DNA of 64,000 nucleotides from Turicibacter sanguinis. GTDB lineage: Bacteria > Bacillota_I > Bacilli_A > MOL361 > Turicibacteraceae. Location: positions 1,539,501 through 1,603,500 of the forward strand of contig NZ_CP053187.1 in assembly GCF_013046825.1 (NCBI RefSeq). Direction: 5' to 3'. Made by a program: the position numbers and the translations under genes. Below the pieces are notes generated by a model, which worked only from the letters and a program-made list of their open reading frames with translations, searched no databases and was not told the origin of the DNA. This document shows, piece after piece, positions 41,785 to 49,736 of the stretch (positions within the stretch are counted from its first letter, which is position 1; the number at the start of each line of letters is the position of its first letter).

Positions 41785-44613
41785 ATGAAACAAAGTGAGC
41801 CAGTTTTTATTCGCAATACAGGTAGTATAAATGTCTTAGATGATTTATTAAAATCTTTAGATCGTTGTAGCGGGTTTTATTTTACAGTTGCATTCATGAC
41901 ATATGGTGGGATTCAACTTTTATTACAAAAGTTTAAAGAATTAGAAGAACGAGGGGTAGAAGGGAAAATTTTAACGTCAACTTATCAAAACTTTTCGGAA
42001 CCGAAAGCCATTGAAAAGCTTCAAGAGTTTCAGAATATTGAGGTCCGATTATTCGATAAGCAATTAGATGGGGGATTGCATGCGAAGGGGTATCTATTTA
42101 TTCAAGGAGAGGTGGTTGAGGTTTATATCGGATCTTCAAATTTAACGACGAGTGCTTTAAAAGACAATATTGAATGGAATGTCAAATTAACTAAATCCAT
42201 TCAAGAACCGTTTGTGAAAGAGGTTTTAAAAGATTACGAACAATTGTGGAATTTAGCTGGTCCATTAACGGATGAGGCGTTACAAGCCTATAAAGAAAGT
42301 TGTAAACGTTATAAATTATTTGAAAAAGAGAATTCAAGGTCATTAGATGATGTGATGAAAGATGTCGAAGAATTTATTCCTAATCAAATGCAACAGGCTG
42401 CTATGAAGAAATTAGCGTCTTTGCGAAATCGTGGTGAAAAGAAAGCCTTGGTGATTGCGGCAACAGGAACTGGGAAAACCTATATGTCGGCATTTGATGC
42501 TAAACAATTTGAACCTAAACGATTATTATTTATTGTTCATCGGGAAGAAATCTTACAGAGCGCAAAAGAGACATTTGAAAAAGTCATCCCAGGGATTAAG
42601 GCAGGATTGTATACAGGCAATCAAAAAGATAAAGATGCAGATTACTTATTTTCAACAATTCAAACAATGTCCCGCTACTATAAGGATTATAAAAAGGATG
42701 ATTTTGATTATATGATCATTGATGAAGCTCATCATGTGGGTGGTGATACATATCAAAGATTACTCGATTATTTTGAACCTAAATTTTTACTTGGAATGAC
42801 GGCAACCCCTGAACGTTGTGATGAGTTTAATATTTTTGAATGTTTTGATGGTCATGTTGCACTTGAGGTTCGATTGAGAGAGGCGTTAGAAGAAAATCTC
42901 ATCATTCCATTTCACTATTTTGGGATTCGTGATATTGAGGGAATTGATTTAAGTGATGTCAAGTTAGATCAAATTCAAGAAATTACTAAGCGATTAAAGG
43001 TAAATGAACGTGTCGATTTTATTATTGAACAGATGAATTTATTTGGTCAGGATGGAGAATTTAGAAAGGCACTTGGGTTTTGTGTGAGTGTTGAACATGC
43101 CGAGTATATGACTGAGAAATTTAATGAAGCGGGAATTGTGAGTGCTTGTTTAACTGGGAAAAATACACCTGAAGAACGTCAGTCTGTTATTAAGCAACTA
43201 GAAAGTGATGAAGATCCATTGGAGATGATATTCACTGTGGATATCTTTAATGAAGGAGTTGATATTCCTGCAATTAACTTAGTTTTAATGTTACGTCCAA
43301 CGCAATCTCCAATTATTTTTATTCAACAGTTAGGACGAGGATTAAGAAAACAAGAAAATAAAGAATTCTTAACTGTGCTTGATTTCATCGGAAATCATAG
43401 TAAGTCTTTCTTAACTGCTATTGCTTTAAATGGTGACCGATTCTATGATAAAGACAGTTTAAAAGTAGCTGTTTCAACCGGATTTAGTGATATTCCTGGG
43501 GAAAGTTTTATTATCTTAGATACGATTTCAAAAGAACAAATTTTAAGACAGCTTGATACAGAAAACTTCAATTCAATGACTTACCTCAAAGAAATGTATC
43601 AAGAATTTAAACGAATGAATCGTGGACAAACCCCGTATATGTTAGTTGATTACTTGAAATATGAAGGAGCACCAGATCCAATTACCTTTATAAAAAAAGA
43701 AAAAACGTATCTAAACTTTATTGCGAAGGTGGACAAGGATCCATTCATAGGTTCACTAATCCAGTCCGAAGAATTTATAAAAGTTTTAAAAGAATGGTCA
43801 GGGCAGCTTCCATTAAAACGACCATTTGAATTCATTATATTAAAATATTTTTTAACTCATCTTCAAGAAACACATATTGACTTAGAAGTAGCCGAACATG
43901 AAATTTTAAAATATGTTGAATCAGTGAATGAAGCCAATGTGAAACATGCTCTAGAGTGTTTGAGTCAAACATACTATGATTCAACTGAAGTGAATCAATA
44001 TTTGAAATTAGGAGAATACATTGGAGATACTTTTATCATTACTCCTATTTTTAACCAGTTACGGCAAGCTCCACACTTTAAGCCATATTTAGCAGATGTC
44101 TTAAATTATGGGTTAATTCGTTATGAAGAAGAGTTTAGCGATACAGATTACGGTATTCCGTACTTTAAGTTGTATGAGTCCTATACGATGAAAGAAGTAG
44201 CTAAGTTGGCAACATATGATAAAAAGCATAGTGCTTTTAGAGGACAAGGATTATTAACCTTTGAAAATGAATTTTTCTTATTTGTTGATTTGCATAAGGA
44301 AGAAGATATTAAAGAAAGTATTAACTATCAAGATAAATTTATTTCACGTGAAATCTTCCAATGGCAAACTCCAAATGCCACATCTCAAGATTCAGAACGT
44401 GGTCAGAAAATTACGAAAAATAAGGATTATGGTGTGAATCTTCATTTATTCATTCGTAAATTTAAATCAATTGATGGAGTTGTACAGCCATACATTTATA
44501 TTGGAAAAGGAAATACAATTTCAGCTGAAGGTAATAAGCCGATTACGATTCATATGGAATTAGAACATAAAGTACCTCAGTTTTTATATTTAGAATTTAA
44601 TCATAAAGCATAA
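41785..44613 (+). CDS. PLD nuclease-like/SF2 helicase with DUF3427
   Basis: A 942-residue multidomain protein. Residues 1-160 form a phospholipase-D-type nuclease domain with LHAKGYLF (His99, Lys101) and GSSNLTTSAL. A superfamily 2 helicase follows: P-loop AATGTGKTYM at 225-234, DEAH at 313-316, MTATPER, then the second RecA domain with QLGRGLRK. The C-terminal 380 residues are the DUF3427 region, whose final part contains the YKLYESYTMKEVA/FLFVDLHKEED type motifs. One PLD HxK motif implies dimerisation or a degenerate nuclease. Such proteins often lie beside a NUDIX gene, as here (44655), and occur in variable genomic islands. A DNA-repair or anti-phage role is suspected but unproven. Confidence 0.9.
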   Translation: MKQSEPVFIRNTGSINVLDDLLKSLDRCSGFYFTVAFMTYGGIQLLLQKFKELEERGVEGKILTSTYQNFSEPKAIEKLQEFQNIEVRLFDKQLDGGLHAKGYLFIQGEVVEVYIGSSNLTTSALKDNIEWNVKLTKSIQEPFVKEVLKDYEQLWNLAGPLTDEALQAYKESCKRYKLFEKENSRSLDDVMKDVEEFIPNQMQQAAMKKLASLRNRGEKKALVIAATGTGKTYMSAFDAKQFEPKRLLFIVHREEILQSAKETFEKVIPGIKAGLYTGNQKDKDADYLFSTIQTMSRYYKDYKKDDFDYMIIDEAHHVGGDTYQRLLDYFEPKFLLGMTATPERCDEFNIFECFDGHVALEVRLREALEENLIIPFHYFGIRDIEGIDLSDVKLDQIQEITKRLKVNERVDFIIEQMNLFGQDGEFRKALGFCVSVEHAEYMTEKFNEAGIVSACLTGKNTPEERQSVIKQLESDEDPLEMIFTVDIFNEGVDIPAINLVLMLRPTQSPIIFIQQLGRGLRKQENKEFLTVLDFIGNHSKSFLTAIALNGDRFYDKDSLKVAVSTGFSDIPGESFIILDTISKEQILRQLDTENFNSMTYLKEMYQEFKRMNRGQTPYMLVDYLKYEGAPDPITFIKKEKTYLNFIAKVDKDPFIGSLIQSEEFIKVLKEWSGQLPLKRPFEFIILKYFLTHLQETHIDLEVAEHEILKYVESVNEANVKHALECLSQTYYDSTEVNQYLKLGEYIGDTFIITPIFNQLRQAPHFKPYLADVLNYGLIRYEEEFSDTDYGIPYFKLYESYTMKEVAKLATYDKKHSAFRGQGLLTFENEFFLFVDLHKEEDIKESINYQDKFISREIFQWQTPNATSQDSERGQKITKNKDYGVNLHLFIRKFKSIDGVVQPYIYIGKGNTISAEGNKPITIHMELEHKVPQFLYLEFNHKA

Positions 44614-44616
44614 AAC

Positions 44617-44652
44617 AAAAGAGTCTAATCACAATCGTGTTTAGACTCTTTT
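44617..44652. terminator. Bidirectional terminator
   Basis: AAAAGAGTCTAA pairs with TTAGACTCTTTT, between the convergent helicase and NUDIX genes. Confidence 0.9.
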
Positions 44653-44654
44653 AC

Positions 44655-45044
44655 TTATTTACTCAGAAGCTCAACTGCTGGGATATCAGCAGGAGCCCAG
44701 TGGAGAGATTTTAAATCCTGCTTTGGAATCCATTTTAACTCTGCATGCTCACTCGCAGTTGGAATTCCATTAACCAATTTACACATAACAGTTATGAGAT
44801 TTACAAAAATATGTTCATATTCATGTGTATAATCATTAAAGATATCGAAAGCTTCAATCTCACAATTTAATTCTTCTTTAATTTCTCGAATAACTGCTTC
44901 TTGAATGCTTTCTCCTACTTCAATTTTTCCACCTGGAAACTCCCAATAGTTTGGAAGACTCATCTCAGGAGAACGAAGCGCGCACAATACTTCATCTGCT
45001 TCACTTAAAATAATTGCGCCTACTACACGTACTGTCTTTTTCAT
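44655..45044 (-). CDS. NUDIX nucleotide pyrophosphohydrolase (MutT-like)
   Basis: A 129-residue NUDIX hydrolase cleaving nucleoside triphosphates or related pyrophosphates. The NUDIX box GGKIEVGESIQEAVIREIKEEL begins near residue 38 and matches GX5EX7REUXEEXGU apart from the last glycine (Asn-Cys here). EFPGGK and CALRSPEMSLPNYW match MutT/CTP-pyrophosphohydrolase-type members. Convergent with the PLD-helicase gene and sharing its terminator, a pairing I recall as recurrent. It could sanitise nucleotides or act with the helicase. An AAAGGTGA site precedes the ATG. Confidence 0.9.
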   Translation of the reverse strand: MKKTVRVVGAIILSEADEVLCALRSPEMSLPNYWEFPGGKIEVGESIQEAVIREIKEELNCEIEAFDIFNDYTHEYEHIFVNLITVMCKLVNGIPTASEHAELKWIPKQDLKSLHWAPADIPAVELLSK

Positions 45045-45156
45045 CTTAAATCACCTTTAGTTTTTTAGTAATTATAACATAATTTATTGCTATGAGAATG
45101 TTAAATTGATAACAGAAGAACAAGAATAGCCTCTAAAATTCAAACATATAAATAAA

Positions 45157-46941
45157 GTGTATGGATTTATAGGGAGGGATTATAGTGGGGTAAATATATT
45201 ATGTAATAAAGGTATCGAATTGACAAAAGGAGAAAGTATTGTTTTAGAGACTTTAAGAAAAATATATAAGGACGTTACTTATAATGTATTCATATATGTT
45301 CAAGCCATGATTGGAAATAAACGACCAGATTTTATTATTATGGATGAAAAAAGAGGTGTGTCAATCATCGAAGTGAAAGACTGGTCAGAAGATTATATAG
45401 TTGATGTGAATAAAGTTAAAGTCAAACTTGTTGATCGAGAATGTGAAAATCCTATTAAACAAATTAAAGGGTATAAAAATCTTCTTAGTAGTGCTTTATT
45501 TACAAGAGATGTAGATCCTATAGATGAAGAAGATATAAGTCTTAGAATTATATACACTAACTTGAATCAAACCTCCCAATATAATGAAAACTTAACCTTA
45601 TTATTTACTTCTCAGGTAGGCTATATATTTAAGAATAACTTAGCCAACTTAAGAGTCTCTCAATTGTTTGACAAAGAGGCATTAGAAACTCCTCTCTTGC
45701 TAACAGATTTAAATTCAATAAGGGTTTCATTATATCCAGAAATCGAAATAATTACCTTGGATCAATCCATTATTAGTCGAGAGATAAAGGCATTAGATTT
45801 TGACCAAGAAGAGTTTGCTAAAAGAATTCCCCTCGGGCATTATATGGTAACAGGAATTCCCGGAAGTGGAAAAACTGTAATTCTATTATCAAGAGCAGTT
45901 TATTTGATTAAGGAGAACCCAGATTGGCGTATTTTGATTTTAACGTATAATAAATCTCTTAGTCATAAACTAAATAGTCAGTTGGAGAGAATAGCCGAAA
46001 ATTTAAAACAAGATGCGATAAATGATATAAATCTTGAAAATATAGAAATAAGAAATTTTCACTCAGAAGTTAGCCGATTATTAGGGAGAATGAGAAAACC
46101 TGAAAATATGGATAATGATGTTTGGTTTAATGATGAATCGGTAAAGTTAGCGAGTGAAAAAGCGTATCCGATTTATGATGCAATTTTGATTGATGAATAT
46201 CAAGATTTTTATATGAATTGGATTTCTCTTTGTTTAAAATTATGTAAAGAATATACGAATGATACATCTGATAAGATATTTAAAAATATATTTTTAGCGG
46301 GTGATCGTTTACAGAGTATTTATAATCGCAATGAAATTAGTTGGAAAAGCATCGGTATTAATATGCAAGGCCGCTCTAAATTTTTAAAGACATCTTATCG
46401 AAGTGCCAAACAACATTTGAATCTAGCACTTAACTTTTTGCGAAATGATAAAATTTTAAAAAAAGATGTTGATAAATTTTATGTAGATGAATTAAATAAT
46501 CAGGAGTTAGACGCTGTTAATAATGGAAGTGTTGAATTTTTAACAGGTAATTTTGCAATGATTGGAGATAAAATAATTGAATTAAAAAAACAAGGATATA
46601 AAAACGAAGATTTTTTAATTCTTTGTCCAAGTAAAAACTGTTGTGACAGTGTAAAACAAAAAAGTTCGAGTTCAATCAAGTATGAAATGGAATACATAAA
46701 AGATTTAACAGATGAGACAAAGAATATTATTTTAACAACCTATCATTCATCAAAAGGCTTAGAGGCTAAAGTCGTTTTTTTAACAGAAATTGATAAAATA
46801 TATGTAAGTAATGATGCAAGTGATCAGATTAAAAGAAAGATTTTATACGTAGGGATGACAAGAGCTTCTGAAAAATTATATATACATAGTACATCATCTG
46901 AAAATGGAAAGTACCTAACTGAATTGAAAAAACTATTATAG
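45157..46941 (+). CDS. NERD-type nuclease fused to UvrD-like helicase
   Basis: A 594-residue protein. The N-terminal region has a restriction-like PD-(D/E)xK core, RPDFIIMDEKRGVSIIEVK (Asp58, Glu72, Lys74), as in NERD nucleases. An SF1 helicase follows: P-loop GIPGSGKT at 233-240, ILTYNKSL, motif II DEYQDF near 346, AGDRLQSIY, TSYRS, and motif VI YVGMTRASEKLYI. The start is uncertain: GTG 45157 keeps the full conserved frame but lacks a ribosome site, and a GGGAGGG just downstream does not lead to an in-frame start, so an upstream disruption or unusual initiation is possible. Nuclease-helicase fusions of this type occur in repair and phage defence. It lies next to the helicase/NUDIX pair. Confidence 0.85.
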   Translation: MYGFIGRDYSGVNILCNKGIELTKGESIVLETLRKIYKDVTYNVFIYVQAMIGNKRPDFIIMDEKRGVSIIEVKDWSEDYIVDVNKVKVKLVDRECENPIKQIKGYKNLLSSALFTRDVDPIDEEDISLRIIYTNLNQTSQYNENLTLLFTSQVGYIFKNNLANLRVSQLFDKEALETPLLLTDLNSIRVSLYPEIEIITLDQSIISREIKALDFDQEEFAKRIPLGHYMVTGIPGSGKTVILLSRAVYLIKENPDWRILILTYNKSLSHKLNSQLERIAENLKQDAINDINLENIEIRNFHSEVSRLLGRMRKPENMDNDVWFNDESVKLASEKAYPIYDAILIDEYQDFYMNWISLCLKLCKEYTNDTSDKIFKNIFLAGDRLQSIYNRNEISWKSIGINMQGRSKFLKTSYRSAKQHLNLALNFLRNDKILKKDVDKFYVDELNNQELDAVNNGSVEFLTGNFAMIGDKIIELKKQGYKNEDFLILCPSKNCCDSVKQKSSSSIKYEMEYIKDLTDETKNIILTTYHSSKGLEAKVVFLTEIDKIYVSNDASDQIKRKILYVGMTRASEKLYIHSTSSENGKYLTELKKLL

Positions 46942-47052
46942 AATAAATCAGCCCTGCAGTAGAATTATAAGGTTAATTAGATAATTTAGTATAACACATT
47001 ATAAAACTAAACTGTTTGGAATTAATATTAAATTAAAAGTTGATATAAATAA

Positions 47053-47109
47053 AATGAATACATATAAAAAGTGCACTTCAGGAAAGTGCACTTTTTATAT
47101 GTATTCATT
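47053..47109. terminator. 26-bp perfect inverted repeat
   Basis: A 26-base arm (47053-47078, ending AAAAAGTGCACTT) repeats exactly inverted at 47084-47109 around a 5-nt loop. The AAAAAGTGCACTT/AAGTGCACTTTTT part can act as a bidirectional terminator, but 26 perfect base pairs is far longer than other terminators here. A miniature mobile element or extruding palindrome is an alternative. Confidence 0.6.
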
Positions 47110-47140
47110 GGCTAATATTTATTTTATATAAAATTATAAA

Positions 47141-47172
47141 ACAAAAATTAGTACAAATGTACTAATTTTTGT
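47141..47172. repeat. 14-bp perfect inverted repeat next to promoter
   Basis: ACAAAAATTAGTAC and GTACTAATTTTTGT are separated by 4 nt. The right arm ends on the first base of the -35 box of the lipoprotein promoter, so it may be an operator, or a terminator for leftward transcription. Confidence 0.55.
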
Positions 47173-47200
47173 TGACTTGTTAAATTTTGAGTGTTAATCT
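47172..47200 (+). promoter_or_regulatory. Promoter of lipoprotein gene
   Basis: TTGACT and TAATCT with a 17-nt spacer, 94 bases before the ATG. Confidence 0.5.
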
Positions 47201-47293
47201 ATTATGGCAAAGATGATTTGTGAAAAATATATTTTTGATTCAAATATTGGAATTCATTTCAATATTTAGGAGAGTTTTTGGAGGAGAAGAAGT

Positions 47294-47977
47294 ATGAAAA
47301 AGTTAGCTAGTTTATTAGCTGTATTCGGGTTAACGTTATCATTAGGTGCGTGTTCTAATGAAACAGCTCAACCTGAAGAAACATCTACACCTGAAGTATC
47401 TGAAACAACTGAGACTCCTGAAGTTGAAGCAGAAACAGCAGCTTCTGAAGGAAATAAAGAAATCGTTGATGGATATACATCAGCATCAACAACAAAAACA
47501 ACATTAACTGGAGATGCTTTAACAGAAGCAACGACTGGCTTAGTGGCTGTATCATCAGACTTAGCATCATTAGCAACGACCCAAGAGGAGGGGTATATAG
47601 CTCCTGAATCAGCAGCTCATGTTCAAATTTTATCAGTTAATCCTACGGGAACAGTTGGATTCTCAACAATCGCAGCTTGGCAATATCAACAACATGAAGA
47701 TGGAGTTGATCAAGTTGTGGTCCAATTAACTGATGGACAAAATGCTCGTAACTTAGCTGAAATTGGAAAACGTGGATCAATTATCGTTCACAATGGTTTA
47801 TATTACATCTTACATTTAGAAACAGTAGCAGTTGAAGTATTAGAATACACAGAAGAAAACTTCAATAATGGATTATTCAACTATGCTTACACTGGAGCTG
47901 CTCACCAAGCATCTCAATACAACATTACATTCAATGTATTAGCAGTGGAAAGCACACCGGTTGCATTATTAGATTAA
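47294..47977 (+). CDS. Lipoprotein with possible split-barrel domain
   Basis: A 227-residue lipoprotein. The signal peptide ends LSLGAC (Cys20), followed by a Glu/Thr/Pro-rich linker of about 40 residues. The rest (about 65-227) has a beta-rich pattern, AAHVQILSVNPTGTVGFSTI, then ARNLAEIGKRGSIIVHNGLYYILHLE, that recalls FMN-binding split barrels of the pyridoxamine-phosphate-oxidase type. That is fold-level resemblance only. It has a TTGGAGGAG ribosome site. It sits between the nuclease-helicase and a TetR gene with its own promoter and terminator, so no partner is evident. Confidence 0.8.
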   Translation: MKKLASLLAVFGLTLSLGACSNETAQPEETSTPEVSETTETPEVEAETAASEGNKEIVDGYTSASTTKTTLTGDALTEATTGLVAVSSDLASLATTQEEGYIAPESAAHVQILSVNPTGTVGFSTIAAWQYQQHEDGVDQVVVQLTDGQNARNLAEIGKRGSIIVHNGLYYILHLETVAVEVLEYTEENFNNGLFNYAYTGAAHQASQYNITFNVLAVESTPVALLD

Positions 47978-48023
47978 TTTAAAAGTATGTCATGATTTAC
48001 CCCCTTAAAAAATGATATAGATA

Positions 48024-48050
48024 GCTAGTGGCTTCAGTCACTAGTTTTTT
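48024..48050 (+). terminator. Terminator after lipoprotein gene
   Basis: CTAGTG and CACTAG, extended by weak inner pairing, followed by six T. Confidence 0.75.
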
Positions 48051-48176
48051 AATGCCTATGATTACTTAGACTGCTTGATAAACTTTAATGTTTTAAAAGT
48101 CATGTAATTTTGTGCAATAAATTATCTAAAATAGCTCATTGTATTTCACGTCATTTCCATTGAAAACAAAATCAAA

Positions 48177-48202
48177 TTTTGTTAACATTAGCATTAACAA
48201 AA
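48177..48202. promoter_or_regulatory. Likely TetR autoregulatory operator
   Basis: TTTTGTTAA and TTAACAAAA are perfect inverted 9-mers with an 8-nt spacer, immediately before the ribosome site of the TetR gene at 48216. Size and position are typical of a TetR operator. Confidence 0.65.
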
Positions 48203-48215
48203 GGAGAGATGGGAT

Positions 48216-48797
48216 ATGGATAAAAAGCGTCAGATACTTATCACAGCAAGAGCATTATTTAACGAGAAAGGATATCATCAAGTTAAAATGCGTGACATCT
48301 CAAATGAACTAGGAATTAGCGTTGGAAATCTAACGTATCACTATAAAAAGAAGCAAGATATTATTCAGGCCATCCACCAGGAAGTTTATGAAACATTAAA
48401 TGAGGAACATGCAGTCGAAACATTATCCGATTTAATGAACTTACTTCGTCATATGATTCGTACTCTGTTTAATGAGAAATATTACTTTAATGATCGAACA
48501 ATTGGAGATGAACTTCCTGAATTTATTGAAGAACAGGGACGTCGTTCTATTGATGTAAAACAAAACGTGATAGATGGAATGAAAAAACTTCGAGAAAATG
48601 GTCTACTTAACGTGGATGATGAAAGTATAGAAGTTGTCATTCAATTCATTTTATTAAGTCACATTGGGTGGATTTTAGATATTAAAGAATTAACAGAAGA
48701 AATAGAAGATGCCTATATCAATCAGCATCTCATCTTATTAAAACCTTACTTAACAGAAGCAGGGTTAAAAGAATATGAACAATTAAAAAAGCGATGA
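48216..48797 (+). CDS. TetR family regulator
   Basis: A 193-residue TetR-type regulator. The helix-turn-helix is at residues 5-50 (ILITARALFNEKGYHQVKMRDISNELGISVGNLTYHYKKK), followed by an all-helical ligand domain. A palindromic operator overlaps its leader, so autorepression is likely. Its target is unclear: the convergent neighbour at 48808 and the upstream lipoprotein have separate signals. The stop codon lies inside a bidirectional terminator. The ribosome site is AAGGAGAG. Confidence 0.92.
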   Translation: MDKKRQILITARALFNEKGYHQVKMRDISNELGISVGNLTYHYKKKQDIIQAIHQEVYETLNEEHAVETLSDLMNLLRHMIRTLFNEKYYFNDRTIGDELPEFIEEQGRRSIDVKQNVIDGMKKLRENGLLNVDDESIEVVIQFILLSHIGWILDIKELTEEIEDAYINQHLILLKPYLTEAGLKEYEQLKKR

Positions 48798-48819
48798 GAG
48801 AAGAAACTCATCGCTTTTT
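48786..48819. terminator. Bidirectional terminator
   Basis: AAAAAGCGATGAG pairs with CTCATCGCTTTTT. It contains the stop codons of both convergent genes. Confidence 0.9.
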
Positions 48820-49068
48820 AGCTTTAAAATTAGATGTAACATTAGATTTTGATTTAAATTTAGATGTGCCCTTAGATTTAGCCTTATTTTTAGACTGAGC
48901 TTTTAATTGAGCCAACTCTTTCTCTCTTTGCTTTTTTCGTTTAGTAGCTTCAGGATTTTTATCAATCATCGTAAATAAATTAGTACCCGAATCACAATCA
49001 GGACATTTATCAGGGGCTTTGATTCCTTTGTGGATATACCCACAGACTTCACATACAAATTCTTTCAT
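48808..49068 (-). CDS. Rubredoxin-like zinc ribbon with Lys/Ser tail
   Basis: An 86-residue protein. Residues 1-32 form a rubredoxin/rubrerythrin-type metal knuckle, FVCEVCGYIHKGIKAPDKCPDCDSG, with two CxxC pairs. From about residue 38 onward it is a highly basic, low-complexity Lys/Ser/Asn tail with repeated KSKxTSxFKxKS units. The tail could bind nucleic acid or an acidic polymer; similar Lys/Ser tails occur in spore-coat proteins. Upstream on the minus strand is CATATACTA, a full match to the CATANNNTA sporulation -10, overlapping a copy of the palindromic repeat. Adjacent to the SR-repeat/kinase pair, transcribed divergently. The ribosome site is TTGGAGG. Confidence 0.85.
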   Translation of the reverse strand: MKEFVCEVCGYIHKGIKAPDKCPDCDSGTNLFTMIDKNPEATKRKKQREKELAQLKAQSKNKAKSKGTSKFKSKSNVTSNFKAKKR

Positions 49069-49109
49069 TATATAACCTCCAAGTTTAAATTGTAACTCTT
49101 AGTATATGC

Positions 49110-49145
49110 ATAAGTCCATAGAAGTTTTTCATCGTCAAAAAAATT
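49110..49145 (-). repeat. Intergenic palindromic repeat, copy D
   Basis: ATAAGTCCATAGAAGTTTTT followed by CATCGTCAAAAAAATTATAC: the left half matches the family well and the right arm is degraded. It lies in the promoter region of the zinc-ribbon gene, and the minus-strand CATATACTA overlaps its edge. Confidence 0.45.
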
Positions 49146-49225
49146 ATACTTTAGTGGTGTTAGAATTCTTTTCAATGATTTTTCTATTTAAAGTCCATTT
49201 TCTTCTAAAGAGGTCACCTACCTAT

Positions 49226-49252
49226 ACTAAAAGATTTTTAATTCATAAGATG
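49226..49252 (+). promoter_or_regulatory. Possible sigma-K-like promoter of SR-repeat gene
   Basis: AC followed after exactly 16 nt by CATAAGATG, one base from the CATANNNTA -10 consensus, about 64 bases before the start codon. Suggestive only. Confidence 0.35.
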
Positions 49253-49315
49253 TATTGTCGGCAAGATAATTGAAGTTATCGCGTCGGCATCTTAGTACAA
49301 AAAAGGAGTGTCTTT

Positions 49316-49711
49316 ATGAATTATTATCAAGCAAATGCACACAGAGGAAACGGATATTATAGAAGTGGGCGACGCACTAGTACTACATCAGGATCAAGCC
49401 GTTCACAAAGCTCAAGATCAAGCCGTTCACAAAGCTCAAGATCAAGCCGTTCACAAAGCTCACAATCAAGCCATTCACAAAGTTCAAGATTTAGTCGTTC
49501 TCAAAGTTCACAATCAAGCCGCTCTCAAAGCTCAATGAGCAGTCGTTCTCAAAGTTTTCAATCAGGCCACTCTCTAAGTTCAATGAGCAGTGGTTCACAA
49601 AGTTGGTCTAGATTTAGTCGCTCACAAAGCTCACAATCAAACCGTTCTCAAAATTCAAGAAGCCGTTCAAATAGCTCACGTAGTCAGTCACAAAGTTGGT
49701 CTAGATTTTAA
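49316..49711 (+). CDS. Ser/Arg/Gln-repeat (SR-domain) protein
   Basis: A 131-residue low-complexity protein. After a short MNYYQANAHRGNGYY start, almost everything from about residue 21 onward consists of Ser-Arg-Ser-Gln-Ser-Ser units, in the DNA a degenerate 24-bp repeat from about 49390. It ends with two SQSWSRF motifs, one internal and one terminal. It resembles eukaryotic RS domains and the Bacillus spore-coat protein CotG, whose Ser/Arg-rich repeats are phosphorylated by the kinase CotH. A protein kinase gene follows 25 bp downstream, so this is a strong candidate for that kinase's substrate. The ribosome site is AAAGGAGTG, and a sporulation-like -10 lies upstream. Confidence 0.85.
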   Translation: MNYYQANAHRGNGYYRSGRRTSTTSGSSRSQSSRSSRSQSSRSSRSQSSQSSHSQSSRFSRSQSSQSSRSQSSMSSRSQSFQSGHSLSSMSSGSQSWSRFSRSQSSQSNRSQNSRSRSNSSRSQSQSWSRF

Positions 49712-49736
49712 TTGTTAAATCTGACGCCGTGAGATT

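Larger units (their letters stand above)
46942..47293. other. Intergenic region with two long perfect palindromes
   Basis: No gene is seen. It contains the 26-bp inverted repeat at 47053-47109, the 14-bp inverted repeat at 47141-47172 and a promoter at 47172-47200 serving the lipoprotein gene. Confidence 0.6.

Noticed and set aside
47053-47109. Insertion-sequence end
   Set aside because: No transposase or second copy is visible in the window, so the palindrome is reported only as a terminator-like inverted repeat.
49335-49538. A His/Gln/Ala-rich frame overlapping the SR-repeat gene
   Set aside because: It is a frame-shifted shadow of the 24-bp repeats; the Ser/Arg frame has the ribosome site and the stop near the kinase.
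49380-49700. Short direct repeats that could suggest a CRISPR array
   Set aside because: Units of about 24 bp are contiguous, in frame and code Ser/Arg repeats; there are no unique spacers.
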